A DNA stretch of 50,214 nucleotides. Source: an uncultured Opitutales bacterium (lineage in GTDB: Bacteria > Verrucomicrobiota > Verrucomicrobiia > Opitutales > Intestinicryptomonadaceae). The notes beneath the pieces are model-generated. The model saw only the letters and a program-made list of their open reading frames with translations, made no database searches and was not told the DNA's origin. The stretch lies in assembly GCA_900548185.1 (NCBI GenBank), contig URJJ01000014.1, positions 1 through 50,214 of the forward strand, given 5' to 3'. Numbering within the stretch: the first letter of the stretch is position 1; each line of letters begins with the position of its first letter. A program made the translations under genes and the position numbers. Shown piece after piece: positions 41,527-49,906 of this stretch.

Positions 41527-41869
41527 GCGGCGCAAAACCGCCCGCAAACCCAGCCCGCCGCAAGGCCGGGACTCGCATTTTCAAGATGGAGCCGCAGGGG
41601 CAGACCCCAGTTTGGAACTTTGCATGAAGTCTCCAAAAACGCAATCGAATAAAAACACGAAAGCGGGGTCTTGCCGCGCATGCGAAAAGAGAATTTTGGG
41701 ACGTTTCAACTGGGGGCAAAAAATAAAATGTGCGAAAAGCGTCGGATTTTCCAGCATCCGCACCACGGGACTGAAAGAGGGCCGCGCCCCCCACCGTAAG
41801 GCGCCCGGCAAGTTAGCCCGCTCTAAATTGCTTGACGACGCCCGGGCGATTCTTAGCTTAAAAAATATT
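41527..41869. other. Intergenic stretch between the Sel1 operon and ferredoxin gene
   Basis: These 343 bases have no supported gene. The ferredoxin frame stays open upstream to 41612, but the translated part is basic, has no family signature and is not a credible N-terminal domain. The ferredoxin promoter should be near the AT-rich end (41851-41869) but no good -35/-10 pair stands out. I see no terminator for the Sel1 operon. Confidence 0.5.
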
Positions 41870-42103
41870 ATGGCAGATAAATCAGACAAATCCGAAAAGA
41901 ACGTACCCGGAAAATTCTATGTTGACAGGCAGTGCATAGACTGCGGCCTGTGCCAGGAAACGGCCCCCGCCGTATTCGCAAGGGACGACGACGGCGGCTG
42001 CGCCTACGTCTCAAAGCAGCCCGCCGACGCCGACGAGCTCGCGGCAGCGAAGGAAGCAATGGACTCCTGCCCCGTGCAGGCCATCGGCGACGACGGCGAA
42101 TAA
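41870..42103 (+). CDS. Small single-cluster ferredoxin
   Basis: This 77-residue acidic electron carrier has CIDCGLC (a CxxCxxC motif near residues 23-29) and a distant fourth Cys followed by Pro (SCPVQAI, near 69), the pattern of a one-cluster [4Fe-4S] ferredoxin of the Thermotoga/Bacillus Fer type. The N-terminal 15 residues are charged and probably flexible. The ATG at 41870 begins right after an AT-rich leader and gives a normal length. It is monocistronic, with a strong terminator 27 bases downstream. The redox partner is not evident from neighbours. Confidence 0.9.
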   Translation: MADKSDKSEKNVPGKFYVDRQCIDCGLCQETAPAVFARDDDGGCAYVSKQPADADELAAAKEAMDSCPVQAIGDDGE

Positions 42104-42129
42104 GCCCGGATGCGGACGCAGATTTTAAG

Positions 42130-42156
42130 GCCCCCTATTCGCAGGGGGCTTTTTTT
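42130..42156 (+). terminator. Terminator of the ferredoxin gene
   Basis: A seven-base-pair stem GCCCCCT/AGGGGGC (42130-42136 and 42143-42149, six-base loop) is followed by seven T residues. Confidence 0.95.
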
Positions 42157-42492
42157 GCGCCAGAATATGCCAAATCTCCGCCCCGAACGGCAATCCCGAC
42201 GTTGAAATCTGCTGAAATCTGCGGAGTTTCCGCTCAAAGCATCATGAAGTAAAACGCCCGCCGAAGAGCACCCTGCGCGCCGAAAATCGAAAATCCCCCG
42301 CCGGAAGCGACAAAACCAGGACGGCGCAGGCCCCCGCTCGGGGCCGCCATCCACTGCGGGATTCGGGGCGCGTGCCCGGAGGAGTTCCCGAACCCTGCGG
42401 AATGCCCTGAACGCGAGCGGGCTTTGCCGCCCTGCCGGGCATGGGAAAATGGGATGCGCCAGCCTAAATCTCGCGGAAGCGTCTTTTAAATC
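42157..42492. other. Non-coding stretch upstream of rnpB
   Basis: Between the ferredoxin terminator and the rnpB promoter I see no gene and no RNA I can name. Open frames here lack starts and family features. Confidence 0.5.
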
Positions 42493-42522
42493 TTGCCAAA
42501 GCGGGCCGTTGGGGCAGATATT
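42493..42522 (+). promoter_or_regulatory. rnpB promoter
   Basis: TTGCCA (42493-42498) and GATATT (42517-42522) are separated by 18 bases, matching five and four of six consensus bases. The -10 box ends seven bases before the predicted 5' end of the RNase P RNA, exactly where a stable RNA promoter is expected. Confidence 0.6.
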
Positions 42523-42529
42523 TGAAGAT

Positions 42530-42893
42530 GTCGGGAAACGTGCGTTCGCTCCGGAAACGGAGAGGAAAGTCCGGACACCTCAGAGCAGAATTCCGGCCGA
42601 AAGGCCGGGGGGCCGAAAGGCTCACGGAAAGTGCCACAGAAAACAGACCGCCGGGCGACCGGCAAGGGTGAAAAGGCGGGGTAAGAGCCCACCGCGGTTC
42701 GGAGCAATCCGGCCGGCACGGCAAACCCAATTCGGTGCAAGACAGCGTAAGGAGGCGGGTTGCTCGTCCGTTGCCTCCGGGTATGTCGCACCCCGCAAGG
42801 GGGCGCGCGGGGAAGCCTGCGCGCAGATAAATGAATGCTATGGCGCAACGAACGCGGGGCGCCGAAACAGAATCCGGCTTACAGTTTCCCGAC
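42530..42893 (+). ncRNA. rnpB: RNase P RNA (bacterial class A)
   Basis: This is the catalytic RNA of RNase P, which matures tRNA 5' ends. The universally conserved GAGGAAAGTCCGGAC block lies near 42560-42575, followed by a CAGAGCAGAATTCC segment; later come GGTAAGAGCCCACCG, the CGGCAAACCC segment, GATAAATGAATGCT (P8/J region) and ACAGAATCCGGCTTAC at the 3' end. Helix P1 closes perfectly: GTCGGGAAAC (42530-42539) pairs with GTTTCCCGAC (42884-42893). The length of about 364 nt is normal for type A. The 3' flank runs GCGCTTTTT, which may terminate transcription together with P1. The open frame through this region is fortuitous. Confidence 0.95.
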
Positions 42894-42940
42894 GCGCTTT
42901 TTATTTGAAAAAACGCCCAAGTTTGAAAGAATCAGAGACG

Positions 42941-43870
42941 ATGAAAAAAATTTTTCCGGCTATTTTGGCGCTCGCTGCGGCGTCGTTTGCTTTCGCCGCC
43001 CAGGAGGGTTCACCCGCCGGGCAGAAGGCCGTGGGATGCCTCGGCAAGATACTCCCGGGCGAGACGATAGCGCGCCTGGCGGCCCCCTCCCCTTCCGGCT
43101 CCGCGCCGATAATAGAAAAGCTCTTCATAAAGAAGGGCCAGGCCGTGGAAAAGGGGGCGGAAATTGCCCTTCTTATGGGAAGCGGCAAGGCCGCGGCCGC
43201 AGTTTCGTCCGCCAGGGCGGAGCTCGCTTCGGCAAAGGCCGCAGCGGAGCTTGAAGTCGCCAGGCAGAGAAACGCCGTGGCGGAGCTCGCCGGCACATAC
43301 GAGCAGAACGTGGACGTGCTCAGAATGGATCCCCCCCGCAGCGAGAGGGAGAAAATCAACTACGAGCAGAAGGCGATTCTGCGCCAGCTCGAACAGGCGA
43401 AGGGCCTCCTGCCGCTCGTGCAGGCGAACGCCGAAAGCTCCGTGGCCCGCGCCGGAGCCGCCCTCGCGGAAGCCGAGGCCGCCCTCGCGGAATACACCGT
43501 CCGCTCCCCCATTTCCGGCGAAATAATAGAGGTGAACTCAAAACCCGGCGAAGCCGTGGGCGAAGGGGGGCTGTGCGAAATCGCAGACACCGGCACAATG
43601 TTTGTCGAGGCGGAAGTTTACGTGAGCGACATAACAAAGGTGAAGGTCGGCGACAGGGCCGAATGCTCCCCCGAAGCCATAGAGCCGCAAATGCTCCCCG
43701 GCACGGTGTCCGAAATATCTCCCTACGTGAAGAGCAACCGCCTCTTCAGCCAGGATCCGGCCGAGTACGCCGACAGGAAGGTGGTTCCGGTAAAGATAAG
43801 GCTGGAAAATCCGGCCGCCGTAAAAAACCTCATAGGCTCCCCGGTCCGCGTGAGAATTTTCGTGAAGTAA
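42941..43870 (+). CDS. DevB/HlyD-type membrane fusion protein
   Basis: This 309-residue periplasmic adaptor has a signal peptide (MKKIFPAILALAAASFAFAA), the first half of a lipoyl domain (ARLAAPSPSGSAPIIEKLFI), a long alpha-helical hairpin of Ala/Glu-rich repeats with a proline-containing turn (residues about 90-180), the second lipoyl half (YTVRSPISGEIIEVNSKPGE, then AVGEGG) and a beta-barrel domain. The order matches DevB-like adaptors of ABC exporters. Its stop abuts the start of the DevC-like permease gene, so the two form one machine. Cargo is unknown; cyanobacterial DevBCA exports glycolipids, and Gram-negative relatives export lipids or small molecules. Confidence 0.85.
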   Translation: MKKIFPAILALAAASFAFAAQEGSPAGQKAVGCLGKILPGETIARLAAPSPSGSAPIIEKLFIKKGQAVEKGAEIALLMGSGKAAAAVSSARAELASAKAAAELEVARQRNAVAELAGTYEQNVDVLRMDPPRSEREKINYEQKAILRQLEQAKGLLPLVQANAESSVARAGAALAEAEAALAEYTVRSPISGEIIEVNSKPGEAVGEGGLCEIADTGTMFVEAEVYVSDITKVKVGDRAECSPEAIEPQMLPGTVSEISPYVKSNRLFSQDPAEYADRKVVPVKIRLENPAAVKNLIGSPVRVRIFVK

Positions 43871-45070
43871 ATGCGCCTTTTGAGGAGGATTTTTGAAAGG
43901 GTCGTGCCGCTTGGCATACCTCTTTCGTGGTTGCAACTGACAAGCGAGCGCAAGAGGTTCTACGCGGCCCTTGCGGGAATCACGTTTGCGGTCGCGATGA
44001 TGCTCTTCCAGATGGGCCTGCGGGCGGCGCTTTTCAAGCAGGTGGTGGCCCCGATAGAGCTTCTGAATGCGGACCTTCTCATGGTCGGCCCGAACTACGA
44101 GTACTTCGGCGTCGGAAACGGCTTTCCGGAGGCCCGCCTCCACCAGGCATTCGGGCTTGAGGAGCTGGACTACGCGACGCCGCTTAAGCTCGGGACGATG
44201 TCTTTTAAAAATGTCGAAAGCGGCCTTGAGCGCGACATGTTCGTAATAGCCTTCGACCCGTCGCGCAAAGTCTTCACTTCAGACGACATCAACGCCGGGA
44301 GCGAGTCGCTCAAGCGCAAGGGCAGCGTCCTTTTCGACAGGCTCTCGCGCGAGCAGTACGGCGACGTGGCCGGCGCATGCGCAAAAAACGCCGAAAGCGG
44401 CGGACGGGTCAGGACGGAGCTGGGCCGCGCCCGCTCGGAAATCGAAAGCCTCGTGGAAATAGGCGCGACATTTGCAGCGGACGGAAACGTGCTCATGAGC
44501 ATACCCACGTTCGACGAAATATGGGGAGGCTCTCCACGCGGCGTGGTAAACGTCGGCGTCATAAAGCTCAAAAGCGGCGCAAATGTTGAAAAATGCGCGG
44601 AAAGCCTCCGCGCGATGCTCCCCAAGGATGTGAGCATAATGACGATGCCCCAGTTCATCGCCAAGGAAAAGGACTACTGGGCGGTGCGCACCCCCATAGG
44701 CTTTGTGATAAGCGCGTCCATGGCCGTCGCCATATTCGTCGGGGCAATAATAGTCTACCAGATACTATACACCGACGTGACGGACCACCTGCCCGAATAC
44801 GCCACGCTCAAGGCCATAGGCTTTGACGACAGGTTTTTCATATGGGTCATCCTCCAGGAGTCGATGATTCTTTCAATCCTCGGCTTCATTCCAGGGAGCG
44901 CGATAGCCGCCGCCCTGTATTTCGCCACGCGAAAAATAGCCAACATGCCGACATACCTCACCGCCGCAAACCTCGCGGTGGTCTTCGCCCTGACGCTCTT
45001 CATGTGCGCGGCGGCGGGGCTGCTTGCCACGCGGCGCCTGCGCTCGGCCAACCCCGCGGACATTTTCTGA
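43871..45070 (+). CDS. DevC-type ABC exporter permease (FtsX/MacB family)
   Basis: This 399-residue inner-membrane permease has four transmembrane helices: one near residues 38-56, a large periplasmic region to about 275, and three C-terminal helices (about 280-305, 325-350 and 365-390). The N-terminal GIPLSWLQLTSERKRFYAAL followed by AGITFAVAMMLFQMGLRAAL is the DevC signature, and the C-terminal FtsX domain ends ATRRLRSANPADIF. It starts on the base after the adaptor stop and overlaps mnmA (TGATG). The ATPase subunit (DevA/LolD-like) that normally follows is absent here and must come from elsewhere in the genome. Confidence 0.88.
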   Translation: MRLLRRIFERVVPLGIPLSWLQLTSERKRFYAALAGITFAVAMMLFQMGLRAALFKQVVAPIELLNADLLMVGPNYEYFGVGNGFPEARLHQAFGLEELDYATPLKLGTMSFKNVESGLERDMFVIAFDPSRKVFTSDDINAGSESLKRKGSVLFDRLSREQYGDVAGACAKNAESGGRVRTELGRARSEIESLVEIGATFAADGNVLMSIPTFDEIWGGSPRGVVNVGVIKLKSGANVEKCAESLRAMLPKDVSIMTMPQFIAKEKDYWAVRTPIGFVISASMAVAIFVGAIIVYQILYTDVTDHLPEYATLKAIGFDDRFFIWVILQESMILSILGFIPGSAIAAALYFATRKIANMPTYLTAANLAVVFALTLFMCAAAGLLATRRLRSANPADIF

Positions 45071-46182
45071 TGAAGATACTTGCCGCCCTGTCAGGAGGCG
45101 TGGACAGCGCCGTCGCAGCCCTGCTTTTAAAGCAGCAGGGGTTCGACGTCCGCGGCGCCTACATGAAAACCTGGATGAACGAGGACGCCTCAAGCGCGTT
45201 CGGGGACTGCCCCTGGCACCGGGACGTGGCCGACGCCGAGGCGTGCGCCAAAAAGATAGGCATCGACTTCGAAGTGGTGGATTTCATACGCGAGTACCGC
45301 GAGCAGATTGTGGACTACATGGTTGAAGGCTATAAAAACGGCCTCACCCCGAACCCGGACGTCATGTGCAACCGGCGCATGAAATTCGGAAAGTTTCTGG
45401 AATACGCCGAAAAAGCCGGCTGCGAAACCGTGGCGACGGGGCACTATTGCGCCTGCGCAGAAAACCCCGACGGGACAAGGGACCTCGTGATGGGGGCGGA
45501 TCCGGCAAAGGACCAGTCGTATTTTCTGGCTATGATAACCCGCAGCCAGCTCGCCCGCGCAAGCTTTCCGATAGGGTCGCTTCTGAAAAGCGAAGTGCGC
45601 GAGATAGCGCGGATGAACGGCCTGCCGAACTGCGACAAAAAGGACAGCCAGGGGATATGCTTTCTTGGCAAGATAAAAATCCAGGACTTTCTGCGCAACT
45701 TCATAGAGGAAAAGCCCGGCGACATCGTAAACGCACAAGGCAGGACGGTCGGCAGGCACAGGGGGCTTTTCAACTATACGATTGGCCAGCGCCGGGGCAT
45801 AGGCGTCGCCTCAAACGCCGACTTCAAAAGCTATGTGGTGGTGGCAAAGGACTTTGAAAACAACGTATTGCGCGTCGATTTCGACTCCCCGTCGCAACCC
45901 GACCTTTGGACGGTTTCCGCCCGGGTTTGCGATCTGAACTGGCTGAACCGCGAAATTGCGGAGGAAACCCGCCTCCAGGTGCGCGTCCGCTACCGGGACC
46001 CGCTTGTGGACGCCCGCTTCATCCCTCTCGGAGGCGGCGAGGCGCGGGTTGAATTTGACTCCCCCCAGCGCGCAATCGCCCCGGGCCAGATTCTCGCGCT
46101 TTATAGCGGGACAGTGCTGCTTGGCGGCGCGGTATTTTCAAGCAAGCCCTTTCCGTCCCACTTAGAATCCGGGCAGGAATAA
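45070..46182 (+). CDS. mnmA: tRNA 2-thiouridine synthase MnmA
   Basis: MnmA inserts sulfur at C2 of the wobble uridine of Lys, Glu and Gln tRNAs. The 370-residue enzyme has the PP-loop SGGVDSAVAALLL (residues 8-20), CPWHRDVADAEACAKKIGI, the first catalytic Cys100 in NPDVMCNRRMKF, GHYC, KDQSYFLAMI and the second catalytic Cys197 in DSQGICFLGK, followed by GDIVNAQGRTVGRHRGLFNY and TIGQRRGIG. The ATG at 45070 shares one base with the devC-like stop, so translation is coupled to the exporter genes, an unusual partnership that probably reflects compact gene packing. Confidence 0.95.
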   Translation: MKILAALSGGVDSAVAALLLKQQGFDVRGAYMKTWMNEDASSAFGDCPWHRDVADAEACAKKIGIDFEVVDFIREYREQIVDYMVEGYKNGLTPNPDVMCNRRMKFGKFLEYAEKAGCETVATGHYCACAENPDGTRDLVMGADPAKDQSYFLAMITRSQLARASFPIGSLLKSEVREIARMNGLPNCDKKDSQGICFLGKIKIQDFLRNFIEEKPGDIVNAQGRTVGRHRGLFNYTIGQRRGIGVASNADFKSYVVVAKDFENNVLRVDFDSPSQPDLWTVSARVCDLNWLNREIAEETRLQVRVRYRDPLVDARFIPLGGGEARVEFDSPQRAIAPGQILALYSGTVLLGGAVFSSKPFPSHLESGQE

Positions 46183-46454
46183 GGCTGCAAACGCGGCACC
46201 TTAAAAGACGCCCGCCGGGACCCGTGCGCGGCAGGCCGGCCCCCTCCCCCTGAGACTCCCGGGCGGCGGAACATCCCCCTCCGGCGCGCCCGAACGCATC
46301 GGGATGCGCGCGGCAAAGGATAAATTCCGGAAGCCGCCCATTGTGCAACTTGAATCGGCCCCCGCCCACGCCTTCCAAAAAATATTGACCGCGCGGACGC
46401 TCCGGGGCATTTTCGGCGGCCTAAGAATTCCCGCAAAAAATCCGATTCACCGCC

Positions 46455-47663
46455 GTGGACAAGACCATCCTGCATTGCGACTTAAACGGCTTTTTCGCCT
46501 CAGTCGAACTGCTCTCGCGCCCCGAACTGCGCAGCAGGCCCGTCGCCGTGTGCGGAGACCCCGAAAAGCGCCACGGGATAATACTTGCAAAAAATGAAAT
46601 AGCAAAGTCCTTCGGCGTCAAAACCGCGGAGACCATATGGCAGGCTAAGTCCAAATGCCCAGACCTCGCGCTCCTCCCCGCAAACCACGCGAAATATTCG
46701 GAATATTCCAGGAAGACAAACCTCATATACCTGCGCTTCACAAACCGCATCGAGCCGTTCGGCATAGACGAGTCATGGCTGGATGTTACAAAGAGCGCGG
46801 CCCTTTTCGGCTCGGGTGAGGAAATTGCGGAAAAGATAAGGCGGGCCGTGCGGACCGAGCTCGGACTCACGGTGTCAGTCGGAGTATCGTTCAACAAGAT
46901 TTTCGCAAAGCTTGGCAGCGACATGAAAAAGCCCGACGCGACCACCGTTATTTCGCGCGAAAATTTCACGGAAAAAATCTATCCGCTTCCCGTATCCGAC
47001 CTGCTTTTTATCGGCAGAAGCACCGCCGCATCGCTCGCGCGCATGGGGGTGCGCACCATAGGCGACCTCGCGTCGGTCCCGCGCGCGGCGCTGGTTTCCC
47101 GCTTCGGCGTCCTCGGGGGCAGGATGCTCGACTGCGCACTGGGCGCATCCGACGATTCAGTCGCCTACTACGGAGAGGAGGAGGCAGCCAAAAGCGTTGG
47201 AAATTCCACAACTTTCGACCACGACCTCTTCGGCCTGGACGAGCTGAAGGCGGGGCTCTCGGAACTTGCCGACAAGGTTTCGGGCAGGCTTGCCAGAGAC
47301 GGGCTTCTGGCCTCCACGGTGCGCCTTTCCATAAAGACGCCAGACCTGCGCGAAAAACAGCGCCAGCGGCGGCTTCCCCGCCCATCGAACCTGCGCCGCG
47401 AAATATTTGAATGCGCGCTGGAGCTTGCAAAATCCGCAAACGCGCACAAATACCCCGTGCGCCTCCTTGGAATTTCCGCATCCGGGCTGGAATCCGCATC
47501 GGCGCCCCGCGCGTTCCAGACCGACATGTTTTTGAAAGGGCCCGAAAACGGTGAAAAAGCCAGAATAGGGGACGAAACCGTCCTTAAAATACGCGAAAAA
47601 TTCGGGGAAAGCTCCATAAAATTTGCGAATTCGCTTCTGATGGGAAAACCCCGTAGAAAGTGA
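46455..47663 (+). CDS. dinB: DNA polymerase IV (Y family)
   Basis: This 402-residue translesion polymerase bypasses damaged template bases. It begins at GTG (46455), giving VDKTILHCDLNGFFASVE with the first catalytic Asp at residue 9; FGIDESWLDVT supplies the second acidic pair, and VSVGVSFNKIFAKLGSDMKK and VGNSTTFDHDL are standard palm and little-finger landmarks. RRKGKxxT-type ends are replaced by FANSLLMGKPRRK; there is no obvious QADLF clamp-binding tail, though AFQTDMFL (about 350) may serve. The 272 bases upstream (46183-46454) hold no gene and no LexA-like site I can recognise. Confidence 0.92.
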   Translation: MDKTILHCDLNGFFASVELLSRPELRSRPVAVCGDPEKRHGIILAKNEIAKSFGVKTAETIWQAKSKCPDLALLPANHAKYSEYSRKTNLIYLRFTNRIEPFGIDESWLDVTKSAALFGSGEEIAEKIRRAVRTELGLTVSVGVSFNKIFAKLGSDMKKPDATTVISRENFTEKIYPLPVSDLLFIGRSTAASLARMGVRTIGDLASVPRAALVSRFGVLGGRMLDCALGASDDSVAYYGEEEAAKSVGNSTTFDHDLFGLDELKAGLSELADKVSGRLARDGLLASTVRLSIKTPDLREKQRQRRLPRPSNLRREIFECALELAKSANAHKYPVRLLGISASGLESASAPRAFQTDMFLKGPENGEKARIGDETVLKIREKFGESSIKFANSLLMGKPRRK

Positions 47664-47950
47664 TTTTGAAATTGTATTTTTAAGATTTGAAAACTCCCGT
47701 AAAACCTCGGCAAAAGCGGGAGAATCCGGGAGAATTGCAGTCCCCGTCGGTTTGATGAAAATGCCCCGCCCCGGCATGGATTTCCATTGCAGACGGATTT
47801 TCGCGCCTCGCAAACACCCGGAAAATTTTTGCGCCTTTGCGGCACAAACGCACGCATCCGCCCCGCTTCAACATAGGGGCAAACCAAAAGGCGCCATGCT
47901 GAAAGTTTGCCGGGGCGCGCAGCTTGGAAAACAAACGCCCGCAAGCGCCT
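47664..47950. other. Intergenic stretch downstream of dinB
   Basis: Part of a 535-base gap between dinB and the DUF1805 gene. Short open frames on both strands lack starts and family features. An imperfect CTCCCG/CGGGAG inverted repeat lies near 47690-47722. Two terminator-like hairpins further right (47951-47975 and 48128-48175) are listed separately. Confidence 0.5.
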
Positions 47951-47975
47951 CCGCCCCCGAAAGCGGGGCGGTTTT
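47951..47975 (+). terminator. Possible dinB terminator
   Basis: A seven-base-pair stem CCGCCCC/GGGGCGG (47951-47957 and 47965-47971) is followed by four T residues. It is 288 bases beyond the dinB stop, so its assignment to dinB is uncertain. Confidence 0.45.
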
Positions 47976-48127
47976 CAGAGTAAAAACCAAAGGCTAAATG
48001 TTTTACTTAAAATCCCCCGCCTTCCCCGCAAGCCAGCTTTCTCCCCTTGCATCCGCCCTCTAAAAAGCCTTGCCGTACAATGCGAAACAGGCGCAAGCCC
48101 CATGCCCCGAAAGAAGCCCCGGAGCCT

Positions 48128-48175
48128 AAAAAAATGCGCCTCCCGGGAAGCCGGCGCCCAAACGCCGGCCCCGGG
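48128..48175 (-). terminator. Probable terminator of the SDR-DUF1805 unit
   Basis: A long stem-loop joins CCCGGG (48142-48147) to CCCGGG (48170-48175) and GCCGGCG (48150-48156) to CGCCGGC (48163-48169), with a two-base bulge. On the minus strand it is followed after seven bases by seven T residues (48128-48134). It lies 23 bases past the DUF1805 stop. Confidence 0.6.
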
Positions 48176-48198
48176 CATTCTGCGCCCCCCGCTGCGGG

Positions 48199-48480
48199 CT
48201 ACAAGAAAATCTTCAGGGCTTCGGCCCCCGTCATTCCCTCTTTTACGCCCATGGCGGCCGCCGCCTGGGAGACCCGCCGGACTTTGGCTGCGAGCATGTC
48301 GTCAAAATTTTTGACCCCGGAGACCACGGCTGCGGCATGGCCGAGCCTGTCGGCCGTCTCGATGTTCACATAGGAGCATGCCAGAAAGCCGCGCGAGCCC
48401 CTTATCACCATGAGTTCGGCTCCGAATATGTCGATGCCGGACCCCGCAAACTTCTCCCCGTCAACTTCAATTATTTTCAT
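48199..48480 (-). CDS. DUF1805 (YunC-like) protein
   Basis: This 93-residue protein matches the YunC/DUF1805 family of small alpha/beta proteins known from Firmicutes, archaea and scattered Gram-negatives. The family core is LMVIRGSRGFLACSYVNIET followed by ADRLGHAAAVVSGVKNFDDM and AMGVKEGMTGAEALKIFL. Biochemical function is unknown. The ATG at 48480 (MKIIEVDGEK) is preferred because it gives the family start and has AAAGG upstream; an in-frame ATG at 48504 would overlap the SDR stop. It is 16 bases after the SDR gene, so the two form an operon. Confidence 0.82.
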   Translation of the reverse strand: MKIIEVDGEKFAGSGIDIFGAELMVIRGSRGFLACSYVNIETADRLGHAAAVVSGVKNFDDMLAAKVRRVSQAAAAMGVKEGMTGAEALKIFL

Positions 48481-48496
48481 GGCTTCGCCTTTCATT

Positions 48497-49231
48497 TCAG
48501 ACATATATCATTTTTTTTGTCATCCCCCCGTCGCACGAAAAATTCTGCCCCGTAATAAAGCCCGACTTTTCAGAATCGGCCAGAAAGAAGGCAAGCTCGG
48601 CGACATCCGCGGGAAATCCGGCGCGCCCCACCGGATGCTGGACGAGGTCGGCCTGCGTCTGCGGAGAATTCTTTCCGTTGTCTATCCAGCCGGGGCTTAT
48701 GCAGTTTACGCGCGCGGGCGCAAGCGACATGGCAAGCGCGTGCGTTATTGCAACCACCCCGCCCTTCGTCGCCGAATACGCCTCGGTGTCGCGCTCGGAC
48801 ATCGCAGCGCGGGTCGACGCTATGTTCACCATGGCACCCGCACTCTCCGAGAGGCTTCTGCCGAAAAATTTTGCGGAGAGGAAAACCGAAGTCAGGTTCG
48901 TGTCAACCACGCGCCTCCACTCCCCTATTGAAAGGTCGCCCACCCATTTTGAGATGCCAATCCCGGCGTTGTTTACCACTGCGCCGACGCCGCCAAACGC
49001 CCCTGAGGCGGCCTCAAAAACAGACGCCCAGTCGCGCTCGCTTGCGACGTCCCCCACGAAGGTGAAAACCCCTCCGGGATAGTCCGCGCGAAGCCCGGCG
49101 GCGGCCTCATCCAGGGCTTGGGCCGAGATGTCGAACATAAAGACTCCAAAGCCTTCCGCCAGAAATTTGCGCGCTATCCCCAGGCCGATGCCCGAAGCCG
49201 CGCCCGTAACCACTGCGCTCCTAAATTCCAT
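48497..49231 (-). CDS. Short-chain dehydrogenase/reductase
   Basis: This 244-residue classical SDR has the cofactor motif TGAASGIG (residues 9-16), NNAGIG (87-92), the catalytic Ser139 and YSATK (Tyr152, Lys156), and PGWIDNG. Asp34 after the second strand (FMFDIS) favours NAD(H). FSCDGGMTKKMIYV ends the chain. The family acts on sugars, steroids and acyl chains; the closest style is glucose-1-dehydrogenase or 3-ketoacyl reductase-like proteins, but the substrate cannot be read. The ATG at 49231 gives a normal N-terminus, whereas the open frame extends a further 33 residues. It is followed by the DUF1805 gene. Confidence 0.88.
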   Translation of the reverse strand: MEFRSAVVTGAASGIGLGIARKFLAEGFGVFMFDISAQALDEAAAGLRADYPGGVFTFVGDVASERDWASVFEAASGAFGGVGAVVNNAGIGISKWVGDLSIGEWRRVVDTNLTSVFLSAKFFGRSLSESAGAMVNIASTRAAMSERDTEAYSATKGGVVAITHALAMSLAPARVNCISPGWIDNGKNSPQTQADLVQHPVGRAGFPADVAELAFFLADSEKSGFITGQNFSCDGGMTKKMIYV

Positions 49232-49337
49232 GCTGCAATCATCCGCGCCGAAACGCCAAAAGTCAAACGCATTGCGGGGCAAAAAAGCTTTTATTGCGCT
49301 TGCGGAAACGCCGGGGCGCGATAATATCAAATGTTAT

Positions 49338-49817
49338 ATGAAGAAAATTTTCACGCTTTTTTCGGCCTCCGTTTCCATATTATTGTGCGCATGCGCGCCG
49401 AATTTCGACCCTGTATCCGAAATCCCGGACACCACATGGACCCCAATTCACACAGAGGGGGCGATGAAGGGCGTCGAAATCCCCGACGACCCCAACAATC
49501 CCGTATTCATCCACTTTGGAAAGGACCTCAAAGTTAACGGCATGGCCGGCGTAAACAACTTCTTCGGCGCCTGCGAGCTTTCAAAAGAAACGGCGGGGCG
49601 CAGCGAATGCAAGGTGAGGTGGTCGCCGCTCGGCACAACGCGCATGGCGGGGCCGTATTTGGAGTACGAGTCGAAATTCCTAAAAGACATACGCGAGACG
49701 GACTCCATACGCATGTCCGCAAACAAGCTCGAATTCCTCAAGGGGCGCAAGCTTCTGGTCGAGTTCAAAAGGATACCCAATTTCCAAAACAGGCCCGCCA
49801 CTAAACAGGCCGAATAG
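49338..49817 (+). CDS. META/HslJ-like lipoprotein
   Basis: This 159-residue protein has a lipoprotein signal (MKKIFTLFSASVSILLCAC, probable lipobox LLCAC) and a domain resembling META/HslJ: a starting Trp strand (TTWTPIH), VFIHFGKDLKVNGMAGVNNF followed by FGACEL (the family G-x-x-G-x-N-x-x-x-G core), then TTRMAGPYLEYESKFLKDIR and the closing strand KLLVEFKRI. Where most members have TxMAC, this protein has TRMAG, losing one conserved Cys. HslJ relatives are linked to heat shock and novobiocin resistance, and others to inhibitors in the envelope. GATAAT at 49320-49325 may be a -10 box. Confidence 0.75.
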   Translation: MKKIFTLFSASVSILLCACAPNFDPVSEIPDTTWTPIHTEGAMKGVEIPDDPNNPVFIHFGKDLKVNGMAGVNNFFGACELSKETAGRSECKVRWSPLGTTRMAGPYLEYESKFLKDIRETDSIRMSANKLEFLKGRKLLVEFKRIPNFQNRPATKQAE

Positions 49818-49851
49818 GGCGCCAAAGCGCCGGGCGGCGAAAGCCGTAAAC

Positions 49852-49886
49852 AAAAAAAGCGGAAGGGTCATCCTTACGCTTTTTTT
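49852..49886. terminator. Bidirectional terminator between convergent genes
   Basis: An A-run, stem and T-run (AAAAAGCG...CGCTTTTT with AAGG/CCTT inside) lies between the plus-strand lipoprotein gene and the minus-strand proline-rich gene, and can terminate both. Confidence 0.85.
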
Positions 49887-49906
49887 ATTGCGCGCCACCG
49901 CCTGTG

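Noticed and set aside
41612..41869. Possible N-terminal extension of the ferredoxin
   Set aside because: The extra 86 residues are basic and featureless, while the ATG at 41870 gives a normal ferredoxin length right after an AT-rich leader.
42449..42940. Upstream open frame reading into the DevB-like adaptor
   Set aside because: It covers the RNase P RNA gene; the signal peptide starting at 42941 is the true N-terminus.
47752..48373. Plus-strand open frames between dinB and the DUF1805 gene
   Set aside because: Proline- and arginine-rich random-looking translations with no motifs; they also cross two hairpins and the DUF1805 coding region.
49300..49337. Second GGAAAC-like ECF promoter before the META lipoprotein
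   Set aside because: The spacing to the GATAAT box differs from that in front of the sigma-factor gene, so a shared ECF promoter is not supported.
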